A stretch of DNA of 27,690 bases from Methanobacteriaceae archaeon (GCA_030681145.1 JAUXXK010000468.1:1-27690), one strand, 5' to 3'; positions 12,952-21,376 are shown, counted from the stretch's first letter. Made by a program: numbers and translations. The notes: generated by a model from the letters alone, not told the origin.

Positions 12952-15009
12952 ATGGTAGCTAGAACTTCAAGTGGCTCAGGACTATTCAGCGAAGTTGTTG
13001 GTAATTGTGTCAATGGTGATACATTTACTATCCAATCAGGCCATAATGTAACAGTGGATGTTGATTTATCCACTTTAACAACTGGCCTTGGTGCATCAAC
13101 TATTAATGGAGTAATGGATTTTAAAGCAGACATCAATACTGGCCTTTTCATGAATGGTAACCTTGATGTTAATGGTGCTTTGTATGTTGCTAATCGTGTT
13201 GTTGTTTCTGGATTCACCTTAAAGAGTGGTAAAAGTAATGTTTATGAAGTAGCAAGAACCCTTAATGTTGCTACCGTCGAGGAAACACTAGGAAATGGTT
13301 ATAAAAATGCTATTGATGAATTAACTGATTTGGCAGTATCAATAGAAAATTATAGATTACACACATTATATCAACCAGAAATGATGGCTGATGTTGTTAA
13401 AGAATTCAGAATCAGTTACAGGAATAGTTTAACACTTACTGATGTACTAAATTATGTTGAATCCAATCCTAATGTGTTCTATCATGATACAGTAGGAAAT
13501 AAATTATATATCCACACCTCAGATAGCAGTAATCCTTCAAGTAAGACTATAACAGTTATTGAACCAATTAATAGGCCAGCAAGTGGGATAGAAAGCAGAT
13601 GTAATATTAAATTCAATGCTACTGGAGTTATTAGTAACACTGGTGGGGGTACACCAGTTATCGCAATGTATGGTTGGTATCCTTCTCGTGAATATACTCA
13701 ACTCGATACTGATGCAGCTCTTAATGATACTACAATAGTATTAAAAGAAGATTTAGGATTACAAGCAGGAGATAAGATTGTTATTGGTTCTGGGACTGAA
13801 AATAATGGTGTATTAGTAGAATCTCAAAAAGGAATCTATGTGGTTCAATCTTATAATGCAGGTACAAAAATTGTCACTCTTACCGGAGGACTTGGAACTG
13901 CTAGGTTAAATGGAGATTATGTTGAATGGGCTTCGGCACCAATAAAATATGGGCGAACGAGTGGAAGCGCAGGAATCATAGCCACTGTCATTAATGATTT
14001 AACTTTTGTAGGAGTATTATTTACATCACGATTTATTAGTGTATCATTTGGAATAGGATTCCCTAAAAATTGGACATTTAAACATTGCAAATTCTCTAAT
14101 TATGGTTCTGGGCTGCATGAATCATTATTTGAAGATTGTAACTTTTATGGTGTTGCTAATTACTGGGCTTTATTGAACGCTATTGGTATCACTTATAACC
14201 GTTGTATAGGGATTGCAATTGAATATGATACTGTGAATGCTCATTACAATTCACATTTGAATAATTGTATTTTTCAAAATATTTACACATTATTTTCTGC
14301 TGTAACTAACCACACTATTTTTAAAAACTGTACTGTTAAAAATGCTTATTTAATTGGTGGAAATGCTGGTAAAAATACATTAATTAATTGCTCATTATCT
14401 GGTTTAGATAATCTTAGAGCGTATCCGAACGATACTGACTTTATAGGTTGTGTATTTAAAGATAATAATACTGGATATTTACATAATACTCAGGGAAAAT
14501 TAGATAATTGCTTATTCGAAGGAATCAATGAAATTTCTTCTTACAATGGCTGGTATAAAAATTATTGGCAAGTATTAGAAAGCTTCGACCATAACCAAAT
14601 CCCGGGCCAATATAAAGCTTGGTGTAAAGGTGGAAGGATAGAAACCATTGAAGATAAACTTAAATTCATCACTGAATCATCTGATTACCCCGTATTCCGA
14701 GATTACCCCATACTAGCACCAAGTAACCGAACCATAAAATTCCGTATCGGCATAACCAAAGACAACGCAGAGATACTCACTAAACTCCAAATCATCGACC
14801 CCACCAGCGACCCACTAATCGACCCACAATCTACACCACTCGCTGAAACCACAGCCACAAACACCACAGAAGCTCAACAAATCGGGGTAGCTTATAAATC
14901 CAGTACACCACGACAACTTATTTTGAGAATATTATGTCAAGATAGTATGGGTAACGTGCTAGTTGACACTACTAGGATTGATCAAAGTTTGGCTAAAAGA
15001 ATAAACTAA
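12952..15009 (+). CDS. Large beta-helix tail fibre / receptor-binding protein
   Basis: 685 residues from ATG 12952 with AGAGGATAAG upstream. The N-terminus has a beta-strand domain with GDTFTIQSGHNVTVDVDL and INTGLFMNGNLDVNGALYV, resembling phage and adhesin strand repeats. Residues about 340-530 form a right-handed parallel beta-helix: repeated strand words with NC at turns (HCKFSNYG, DCNFYG, NNCIFQNI, KNCTVKNAY, INCSLSGL, IGCVFKDN, DNCLFEG). Such helices make receptor-binding or depolymerase fibres; no catalytic site is identifiable. The C-terminal 140 residues are Pro/Thr-rich and more polar. The base composition changes near 14580-14880 (C-rich codons), suggesting a mosaic end. Confidence 0.75.
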   Translation: MVARTSSGSGLFSEVVGNCVNGDTFTIQSGHNVTVDVDLSTLTTGLGASTINGVMDFKADINTGLFMNGNLDVNGALYVANRVVVSGFTLKSGKSNVYEVARTLNVATVEETLGNGYKNAIDELTDLAVSIENYRLHTLYQPEMMADVVKEFRISYRNSLTLTDVLNYVESNPNVFYHDTVGNKLYIHTSDSSNPSSKTITVIEPINRPASGIESRCNIKFNATGVISNTGGGTPVIAMYGWYPSREYTQLDTDAALNDTTIVLKEDLGLQAGDKIVIGSGTENNGVLVESQKGIYVVQSYNAGTKIVTLTGGLGTARLNGDYVEWASAPIKYGRTSGSAGIIATVINDLTFVGVLFTSRFISVSFGIGFPKNWTFKHCKFSNYGSGLHESLFEDCNFYGVANYWALLNAIGITYNRCIGIAIEYDTVNAHYNSHLNNCIFQNIYTLFSAVTNHTIFKNCTVKNAYLIGGNAGKNTLINCSLSGLDNLRAYPNDTDFIGCVFKDNNTGYLHNTQGKLDNCLFEGINEISSYNGWYKNYWQVLESFDHNQIPGQYKAWCKGGRIETIEDKLKFITESSDYPVFRDYPILAPSNRTIKFRIGITKDNAEILTKLQIIDPTSDPLIDPQSTPLAETTATNTTEAQQIGVAYKSSTPRQLILRILCQDSMGNVLVDTTRIDQSLAKRIN

Positions 15010-15014
15010 ATTTT

Positions 15015-15353
15015 TTATACTATTTTTTTATTTTCTAAATTGATAAGAATCACTTGGTTATAATGATCAATAAACCAATCCCTAGTTTGTTTCAAAATAG
15101 TAGCTATAGTATCAACATCATTCAAATCAACAGTTTTTATTGTAATTTTAATATAAGGAATAGAATTCTCATATTCAATCTTACAATTTTCAAGATCAAA
15201 TTCAACAAACCCAGTGAAAGAGTTCTTTAGTTCTGATTCTACAAAATCAAAATCTTCACTTCTTAATTCAGGATCTATAAAATATAATGCATGTTTAGTT
15301 GATAATGGGCCGTTTTTTATTTCTATTTTTTTTACTTTCACATATTTTATCAT
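15015..15353 (-). CDS. Minus-strand hypothetical protein between fibre and endonuclease
   Basis: 112 residues on the minus strand, starting at the complement of 15351-15353, with an AGGAGA site about 9 nt upstream (complement of 15362-15370). It is acidic with strand-helix alternation (FVEFDLENCKIEYEN, then YIKITIKTVDLNDVDTIATIL) and a helix ending TRDWFIDHYNQVIL. It ends 5 bp from the fibre stop, convergently. No family is recognised. The presence of a binding site and good coding character argue for a real gene, perhaps a moron carried by the endonuclease block. Confidence 0.55.
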   Translation of the reverse strand: MIKYVKVKKIEIKNGPLSTKHALYFIDPELRSEDFDFVESELKNSFTGFVEFDLENCKIEYENSIPYIKITIKTVDLNDVDTIATILKQTRDWFIDHYNQVILINLENKKIV

Positions 15354-15487
15354 TATTTTAATTCTCCTTTTTTATTTTATTATTTATGTTCAGGTCGTTA
15401 TTATAGAGATAATATTTTTTAATTTTTTCCCCGGAGGGAACCCATATTGTCAGATAACCAGTATAATATACAAAGGTTTTTTGTAAA

Positions 15488-15604
15488 TTAAATACCAAAC
15501 AAAGACAACACAAACAATAAAACAACAATTCCGATAATTCCAAACATTAAAATTAATCCTATTTTAATTGTCCAAGACAAAACAGTGTCCATCACATTAA
15601 CCAT
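15488..15604 (-). CDS. Small minus-strand membrane peptide
   Basis: 38 residues from the minus-strand ATG at 15604 (complement of 15602-15604), with GGAG about 9 nt upstream. Starts at 15610 or 15619 would add two or five residues. The peptide is almost all hydrophobic after residue 7 (SWTIKIGLILMFGIIG, then IVVLLFVLSLFGI), giving one or two membrane passes. It is 30 bp downstream of the GIY-YIG gene on the same strand. It resembles small phage membrane proteins such as holins or superinfection factors, but function cannot be assigned. It is too short for routine gene calling, and the overlapping longer frame at 15358-15543 is likely its shadow. Confidence 0.5.
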   Translation of the reverse strand: MVNVMDTVLSWTIKIGLILMFGIIGIVVLLFVLSLFGI

Positions 15605-15633
15605 ACTCATCAACTCCATTATAATTTAATTTT

Positions 15634-16479
15634 TTAGTCATTTACTTCATAAATTTCATTTCTAACAAACTCAAAAACAATACTTGCGCTTAAAGGGTCA
15701 GGATAATTCCACAATGATTTGGATTTACCATTAAACATAATTTTTGAGTACCAACATTTCTTTTCATGATTACGTTTTTTATTTAAATACGCTCCAGGAA
15801 ACCCTGATACCCCCCCTCCTCTTCTATAATTATTTTTACTTAGTTCTCTTCGCCGTGATATAGATAACTTTTTACCAAGCATGGGGCGGGCATGATTTTC
15901 ACATAGTTTTCTTCGATGTTCTAAAGAGAAATTTTTACCATACCAATGACTTTTTTCCCCTTTATGGGCTTCACTCATCTTTTGCCTTGTTTCAGCGGAA
16001 GGGGAATTACCGAGACAATATGTATTTCCTTTATGAGCAATACTCATTTTCTGTCGAGTTTCAAGAGTATGTTTTCTCCCTTTGAATGCGAGGCTAAGTT
16101 TTTGTCTATGTTCTGGAGATATTGTTCTGCCTTTTTGAGCTATACTCATTCTAATTAGAGACTCTTTTGAATGTTTCCTGTTATCCCCGCCTTCACGAAT
16201 ATTGTAACCCTTTTCTCGGTCAAAACAATCATATTTTTTCATGTAATATGTTTCTAAATTATTTAATTCTTCCAAAGAATTAGCCCAATTTAAGATTTTA
16301 AAATCAAATATAAATTCCCCATATTTATTAAAGCTGTTTTGTAAATGGCAATTCCCGTGTCTTGTATGTCTTAAATCCGATAGATGCTGGGTTTTTCTTC
16401 TCTTAAAAGATGATGTTGTTTGGCCTATGTATAATTTACCATTCACAGTATTTTCAATTTTATAAATATAACCATACAT
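15634..16479 (-). CDS. GIY-YIG homing endonuclease with NUMOD3 repeats and AP2-like domain
   Basis: 281 residues on the minus strand, with GGTGA 4 nt before the ATG. The nuclease domain shows GYIYKI (residues 3-8) and LYIGQT (16-21), with a basic stretch FKRRKTQH and the catalytic glutamate likely at E76 in LETYYM; it ends YNIREGG, as in family members. Residues about 103-215 hold NUMOD3-type DNA-binding repeats (S-x-E-x-R-x-K-[ML]-S-x-A-[HQ]-K-G; at least four). The C-terminus (228-275: GFPGAYLNKK..., WYSKIMFNGKSK..., then DPLSASIVFEFV) resembles an AP2-like domain. Free-standing genes of this layout are homing elements (Seg-type). It sits between fibre and tape-measure genes, opposite in strand. 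Confidence 0.9.
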   Translation of the reverse strand: MYGYIYKIENTVNGKLYIGQTTSSFKRRKTQHLSDLRHTRHGNCHLQNSFNKYGEFIFDFKILNWANSLEELNNLETYYMKKYDCFDREKGYNIREGGDNRKHSKESLIRMSIAQKGRTISPEHRQKLSLAFKGRKHTLETRQKMSIAHKGNTYCLGNSPSAETRQKMSEAHKGEKSHWYGKNFSLEHRRKLCENHARPMLGKKLSISRRRELSKNNYRRGGGVSGFPGAYLNKKRNHEKKCWYSKIMFNGKSKSLWNYPDPLSASIVFEFVRNEIYEVND

Positions 16480-16524
16480 AATTTCACCAATATCTGTTTA
16501 TAATACTTATTTAGTTTCAAAGAG

Positions 16525-16531
16525 TATAAAT
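16525..16531 (+). promoter_or_regulatory. Candidate TATA box for the tape-measure operon, shared with endonuclease
   Basis: AGAGTATAAATG lies 42 bp before the tape-measure start. With a start site about 25 bp downstream, transcription would begin near 16555, just before the AGGAGGAG binding site (16561-16568). Its complement (ATTTATACT) is also placed for the minus-strand endonuclease, so the 93-bp gap may act in both directions. Confidence 0.4.
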
Positions 16532-16572
16532 GTGTCGATTAAATCTAATTTGGTATAAATAGGAGGAGCAAT

Positions 16573-18798
16573 ATGGCAGATAACACATATTCAATCAATG
16601 TGGCCACAGAAGCGGATTCTACAAGTGTTGAAGAACTAGCAAATAAATTACAAGAAGTGACCAATAGTGCTCAAGAGGCCGGGGCTGCGGTAACTGAAAT
16701 AGAGGGCTCAGGCATTGAAGAAGCTGGCTCTGCTGCAGAAGAAGCATCAAATAGTATAACAGAAACCGGGAACGCTGCAAGTGAAACAGCAGATAAAGTT
16801 GAAGAGATAGGCACGGCTGCAGAGGAAACCGGAAGCATCACGGCGGAACAAATGGCCGCAGCAACACTTGCAATAGGAGGGATGACCGCAGGCCTTGAAT
16901 TAGGTGCTGAAAGTATAAATGATACTAATATCAAGATAGGGCAACTTGCAACACAAACAGGAATAGCAGAACCAGTACTCCGAGATATGGTTGCACATAT
17001 AAGTAATGCAACATTCCCAGTCAGTGAAGCAACAGCTTATATTGAACGTTTAAGTCAATTTGGTGTAGCAGGAGATAACCTTGCTAAATCTGCAACATCA
17101 TTAGATAGAATAAATGATGCATTTGGGTTAGGATCTAATAATGTTTTAAGACTATCAAATAGTCTAAACGTTATGGGTATAGACATGGCTAACATAGAAT
17201 CATCATATAATGCTCTTGCATATGCTCAAGCAAACGTTGCTGGAGGTACTCAAGCATATATTGGATGGATGGAGAAATATGATTCACAATTTAAAGAAAT
17301 GGGGCTTAATATCGACCAGACGGCTGTTTTGATTGGAGCTGCAACTAAAAGATTTGGTGGTGGCCGGGCAGCATATAGTGGATTGAATGATGCTATAAAA
17401 AATAGTAATGGTAATCTTGAAGAGTTAGAAAGGCAGTTAGGTATGCAGCCAGGTAGTCTTCAAAATGCATCACAAGCAACAGCAGACTACGCCGGAAACT
17501 TAGAGGAAGCCGCAGGTCAAGAAGCAGAACATAAAACTGCCCTTCAAGAAGCAAAAGCATACCTCGAAGACATAGGAGTACAATATGGAGATGTAATGGG
17601 AGTTATGGGTAGCTTTGGCGGGATACTTGGTTCCTTAACTGGGATTGTAACCGCTGCATATACTGCTAAATTAGCATTGGCAGGAGCAACAGCCGCTGAA
17701 ACAACCGCAGAAAATGTTTCATTCATCTCAAAGGTGAAGAGCGCAGGAGCATCAGTAATACATACTGCAGCCGAGGCGGGGAGAACTGCTATTCTTTTAG
17801 GAACAGCCGCAGCACAATGGGCTCTTAATATCGCTATGAGTGCAAACCCGATAGGGATAATCATAATTGCTATAATTGCTTTAATCGCAGTACTAGGATA
17901 CCTATACTATAATAACGAAACCGTCCGTAACGGTATAAACTGGTTATGGGACAGCCTAAAAGGACTAGGAGAATACATAGCCGGTGGACTAGTGGCTGCA
18001 TGGGGAATAATGATAAGCCCAATTCAATCTGTTGTTGATGCCCTGAAAATGATATACTGTATCATAGTTGGTTGTAGTCCCGGTATAATCCCGGCCCTCA
18101 TGATGTTACCTGGAGCATTCATCACCACACTAGGAGCAATACCAAGCATCGTGCTTGGTTTTGTAATCTCCGTGGTATCAGCACTAGCCCAGGTGATAAT
18201 ACGAGTTGTAATGTTTGGAATAAGTTTCCATCTAAAGATAATCCATATCTTCCTGGGAGTTGTGAATAAAGCAAGAGCATATATCAGCCAGTTACCAGGT
18301 ATTGTTTGGAATGAAATGATAAATATTGGTAAAAAGATAGCAAGCGCGGCAGGTTATATATTCGGTCAAGTACAGGCCGTGTTTGGGAATATTGTGAACT
18401 GGGCCATGAAAGCATTGGGGATTGCAAGCCCGGGACATATAGCAAGGGCCGTGTTTGGTGAAATGGATTATCTTGTAGCAGGAATCACTGATGCTCAAGG
18501 TTATGCAAATCTAGCAGCCGCGGGCCTGGGTGATGCCATACTTGAGGGGTTTGGAAGTCCATCACTATCAGTCGGAGGATCCTTAGAATATGATACTGCT
18601 AGTCTTGGTTTTGATGCAACAGAACTAAATAATTCCTTAACAGTGAACAGTGAAGATCCAACACGCCAAAAAATAACACAAAATAATTATATCACACAAG
18701 AAGGCATCATGGGACCCAAACAGGCAGCAGAATTTATTGTTAAATCTGTTATTGAAAAACTTGAAGAGGAAAACATGATCACAGGTAAAACGGGGTGA
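16573..18798 (+). CDS. Tail tape measure protein
   Basis: 741 residues from ATG 16573 with AGGAGGAG 5 nt upstream. The tape measure sets tail length and forms a channel in the membrane. N-terminal 100 residues are a helical region rich in Ala, Glu, Thr and Gly (EEAGSAAEEASNSITETGNA and similar), typical of the coiled part. The middle (about 140-330) has Gly-rich helical segments. A strongly hydrophobic stretch begins near residue 425 (ANPIGIIIIAIIALIAVLGYLYY), a hallmark of this family, followed by more hydrophobic segments near 500-555. The C-terminus is polar. At about 0.15 nm per residue (lambda relation) it suggests a tail near 110 nm. It overlaps nothing but precedes the XkdP-like gene by 4 bp. 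Confidence 0.9.
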   Translation: MADNTYSINVATEADSTSVEELANKLQEVTNSAQEAGAAVTEIEGSGIEEAGSAAEEASNSITETGNAASETADKVEEIGTAAEETGSITAEQMAAATLAIGGMTAGLELGAESINDTNIKIGQLATQTGIAEPVLRDMVAHISNATFPVSEATAYIERLSQFGVAGDNLAKSATSLDRINDAFGLGSNNVLRLSNSLNVMGIDMANIESSYNALAYAQANVAGGTQAYIGWMEKYDSQFKEMGLNIDQTAVLIGAATKRFGGGRAAYSGLNDAIKNSNGNLEELERQLGMQPGSLQNASQATADYAGNLEEAAGQEAEHKTALQEAKAYLEDIGVQYGDVMGVMGSFGGILGSLTGIVTAAYTAKLALAGATAAETTAENVSFISKVKSAGASVIHTAAEAGRTAILLGTAAAQWALNIAMSANPIGIIIIAIIALIAVLGYLYYNNETVRNGINWLWDSLKGLGEYIAGGLVAAWGIMISPIQSVVDALKMIYCIIVGCSPGIIPALMMLPGAFITTLGAIPSIVLGFVISVVSALAQVIIRVVMFGISFHLKIIHIFLGVVNKARAYISQLPGIVWNEMINIGKKIASAAGYIFGQVQAVFGNIVNWAMKALGIASPGHIARAVFGEMDYLVAGITDAQGYANLAAAGLGDAILEGFGSPSLSVGGSLEYDTASLGFDATELNNSLTVNSEDPTRQKITQNNYITQEGIMGPKQAAEFIVKSVIEKLEEENMITGKTG

Positions 18799-18802
18799 AT
18801 CA

Positions 18803-19570
18803 ATGGCTTTAGACACTAACCTATTACTAAGAAAAGATGGCTTGAAATATACTCAGATCATGCTTGGTGGAATGGAAATAGATGCTATTGAGGAGAGTAT
18901 TAAAGAAGTCAATGCTATGGAACATTCCACCAACCCCCATATAGGAGTAAACGCAAGTGACACAGTATTCATAACACAATACGGACGTAAATTAAGCTTT
19001 AAATCAGTAGTACATGAAATAGAATCAAGTACTGGTGGACGGGAACACCGTATCCAGGACTATCAAAACTTATTCAACACATATAAAGAAACATCTGCCT
19101 ACTTGGTAAGTAACTCATATGCAGAATACAATGGGAAATACATTATAACAAAGTTTGATAAAGAAGAAGAAGCCGGTGGTAGCTTTGTTATTGACTGGGA
19201 ATTACAAGAAGTTATCACAGCCCCTGTAACTAGTAAAACTTTCCGTGTTTGGGGAAAAGCACCATCAGCAACTACCACGACCACTACTACTAAGAAAGTC
19301 ACTGTTCCAGCGAATACAAAAACCCTATTAACTAAATGCCCCACTATGAGCCGTAAAAAACTTGGAAATAAAATGGGAGTATCCTGTGTTAAAAGATTAC
19401 AGACCTTCCTAAAATCCGGGGGGTATTTCCTTAAATATAAATCAAATGGTAATTTCGGTAAATTCACTGAAGCAGAGCTTAAAAAAGCACAAAGGAAACG
19501 TAAACTACCACAGACAGGGGTATGGGATAAGAAGACAATTGCGTTTTATAAAAAATTATATAAACTCTAA
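18803..19570 (+). CDS. XkdP-like baseplate protein with C-terminal peptidoglycan-binding-type domain
   Basis: 255 residues from ATG 18803 with GGGGTGA 5 nt upstream. Residues 1-145 match the position of XkdP, including the strand-rich block ISFKSVVHEI-type (KLSFKSVVHEIESS) and a WELQEV end. A Thr-rich linker (157-163) joins it to residues about 185-255: SCVKRLQTFLK, then GYFLKYKSNGNFGKFTEAELKKAQ, then LPQTGVWDKKTIAFYKKLY. That repeat form is the PG_binding_1 fold. In PBSX the equivalent protein ends with LysM, so here the wall-binding module is different. In a pseudomurein host it may bind that wall; substrate is inferred. Confidence 0.7.
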   Translation: MALDTNLLLRKDGLKYTQIMLGGMEIDAIEESIKEVNAMEHSTNPHIGVNASDTVFITQYGRKLSFKSVVHEIESSTGGREHRIQDYQNLFNTYKETSAYLVSNSYAEYNGKYIITKFDKEEEAGGSFVIDWELQEVITAPVTSKTFRVWGKAPSATTTTTTTKKVTVPANTKTLLTKCPTMSRKKLGNKMGVSCVKRLQTFLKSGGYFLKYKSNGNFGKFTEAELKKAQRKRKLPQTGVWDKKTIAFYKKLYKL

Positions 19571-19584
19571 AGGAGATTCTTCTG

Positions 19585-20289
19585 ATGGTTTCTCAGATAT
19601 ATCACACAAGCGCCATAACAAAAAGTAGCGCCGGGTTCCAGTCAATACCATTCAGTAATGCCAGTATAACTTTTAATAGTAATAAAGCAAGTACAGCTAG
19701 TTTTAATTCAACCAAAAAACTTAATGAAGGAGATAAAATCCGTATAATAGGGGACAATCACCGAGAGTTCGGCGGTCAGATTATCAAACAGGGGGCTAAA
19801 CTACGAGACGGGGCTTATTCTTATGAATGCATTGATTATACAAGACTATTTTTCGGGGAAACCGTTGCGAATTATAATAAATGGACAAGCTACCAGATAA
19901 TTAAAGATTTGCTTGACACGTTAGGTTATAGTACTGCTGGATTAAAACCTACGACAAAAAGACATGGTCCACTAAAATGGAAGGCAGTGACACGATGGGA
20001 TATAATACAAGAACTACGGGGCTATGATTACCGATCAGGCCAACTAATAGAATGCTATGTGAACCCTGATGGGACACTTATTTATCAACCAATGCCACAA
20101 ACCCATGAAGGATATATATTCAAATCAGCATATGATTACAATCAAGAATATGATGCCAGTAACATCATAACTGGTGCATCAACAATCTATGATGATAACA
20201 AAGGAAATATCAGTTTTTTAGCCTCTTCCAAGGATGCTAACATGATGGCCGTTTGGGGCCGTATTATAGACATAGAGGAAGGCTGCTAA
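19585..20289 (+). CDS. Baseplate hub protein, N-terminal part (XkdQ / gpD-like)
   Basis: 234 residues from ATG 19585 with AAGGAGATT upstream. The sequence follows the hub-protein pattern: IPFSNASITFNSNKASTASF, then LNEGDKIRIIGDN with a strand, REFGGQIIKQGAKLRDGAYS and YECIDYTRLFF, followed by TSYQIIKDLLDTLGYS and WDIIQELRGYDYRSGQLIE. These are typical of the D/XkdQ family first domains, which form the ring under the tail tube. The protein is shorter than XkdQ and appears to lack the last domain, which lies in the next gene. The gene ends at 20289, 2 bp before that start. Confidence 0.72.
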   Translation: MVSQIYHTSAITKSSAGFQSIPFSNASITFNSNKASTASFNSTKKLNEGDKIRIIGDNHREFGGQIIKQGAKLRDGAYSYECIDYTRLFFGETVANYNKWTSYQIIKDLLDTLGYSTAGLKPTTKRHGPLKWKAVTRWDIIQELRGYDYRSGQLIECYVNPDGTLIYQPMPQTHEGYIFKSAYDYNQEYDASNIITGASTIYDDNKGNISFLASSKDANMMAVWGRIIDIEEGC

Positions 20290-20291
20290 CC

Positions 20292-21374
20292 ATGGTCATC
20301 TATAAAGGATACAAAGTAAAAGCAGGTGTTAAATGGACTGTAAGGAAAGATTCAGTCACCATAACATGTTATCCTAAAAAGTCAAGTGTGCCTTATAAAC
20401 TAGCAACAAAATCATGGAAAAACTACTGCCCCTCATGTAAACGAAAGGGATACATGGTCGGGTTCGGGACTGGAAGATTAAGTAATGGCCGGGGTAAATT
20501 CGGAGTTGAAGGAGGAGTAGGGTGTCTTAAATGCGACTCTGATTTTTGTGGAGTCACCGGGAAAGACACTAAGATAGGGTCCAAACGGAAAATGACTAAA
20601 GGGAAAATGACTCCTGCAGGTACTCCAAGTAGTACGGTCACTAATTCCAAGGCGAGTATAGCAGCGGCTAAATGTGAACTTACAACGGCCGAAGCAATAG
20701 CACAAGCTAAAGGAATATTCAATGAATCAAGGACACCAAAATATAAAGGCACACTTAAAGGACCTATGCTCCCTAAAATGAAGCCTGAGCAGTACTGTGA
20801 ATTACAACTAGACCGATTTAAAGAAAATCGTAAGAATATTTTTTGGGTGGAAACACTTAAAATCGATATTGATGATCAGACCATGACTGCTGAATTATTA
20901 GAATCCATGCCCAAACCAGGCAGTGAAAAATCAAGCACCAGCACAAATAATGTTACCACTACCGCAAGCAATATAGGGATCAAAGCCGGGACAGCCATAG
21001 AAAGGACTATAATGTTAAAAGGAAAAGAACTAGGGACTGTTAATAAAATCTATAAATGGTTAAGAAACAATGGTGTTGGTAACTGGAACTACGTTTTTTA
21101 TTATAATCACTGGAAAAACAAAGGAAGCGCACTTAGTAAAGACACAAATGCAATGAAAATCTGCTGGAGCAAAAAGAAAGCAAACTGTACTGATTTCGCA
21201 TGGATATTTTATACAATGTGCCTAGGCATAGGAGTTAAAGTCCGCATCATCCATGGAACAGCAAGATTCACAACCCGTAGCTATGGCCACTTATGGAACA
21301 CGTATAAAGGCAAGATTTATGATTGTTCCAGTAGTTCTGTGAAAAAGTATAGTCCTCAAAGGGTGGTGAAATAA
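20292..21374 (+). CDS. Hub protein with inserted zinc ribbon and transglutaminase-like peptidase (tail lysin)
   Basis: 360 residues from ATG 20292; the frame is open upstream to 20253 but a binding site (GAGGAAGG) suits 20292. Residues 44-90 hold a zinc ribbon: YCPSC (C46, C49) and GCLKCDSDFCG (C78, C81, C86). Residues 122-206 look like the C-terminal hub domain (AKCELTTAEAIAQAKGIFNE, then DIDDQTMTAELLESMP). After a Ser/Thr linker (about 212-228) comes a transglutaminase-like domain with the Cys-His-Asp order: C299 in ANCTDFAW, H333 in YGHLWNTY, D344 in KIYDCSS. Pseudomurein endoisopeptidases of methanogen viruses use Cys-His-Asp (known), so a tail-tip wall enzyme is likely. Exact substrate is inferred. 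Confidence 0.75.
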   Translation: MVIYKGYKVKAGVKWTVRKDSVTITCYPKKSSVPYKLATKSWKNYCPSCKRKGYMVGFGTGRLSNGRGKFGVEGGVGCLKCDSDFCGVTGKDTKIGSKRKMTKGKMTPAGTPSSTVTNSKASIAAAKCELTTAEAIAQAKGIFNESRTPKYKGTLKGPMLPKMKPEQYCELQLDRFKENRKNIFWVETLKIDIDDQTMTAELLESMPKPGSEKSSTSTNNVTTTASNIGIKAGTAIERTIMLKGKELGTVNKIYKWLRNNGVGNWNYVFYYNHWKNKGSALSKDTNAMKICWSKKKANCTDFAWIFYTMCLGIGVKVRIIHGTARFTTRSYGHLWNTYKGKIYDCSSSSVKKYSPQRVVK

Positions 21375-21376
21375 GT

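Noticed and set aside
15420..15445. Short C/G-rich inverted repeat as terminator
   Set aside because: The stem is only about 5 bp, and the T-run lies upstream rather than downstream of it on the plus strand; on the minus strand it is followed by A's.
15358..15543. 61-residue minus-strand ORF
   Set aside because: It overlaps the small membrane peptide in another frame, has no ribosome binding site, and its second half looks non-coding.
16671..16934. Long minus-strand ORFs inside the tape measure, capsid and sheath genes
   Set aside because: They are shadows of codon bias in the plus-strand genes: no binding sites and Ser/Val/Ala-rich low-complexity translations.
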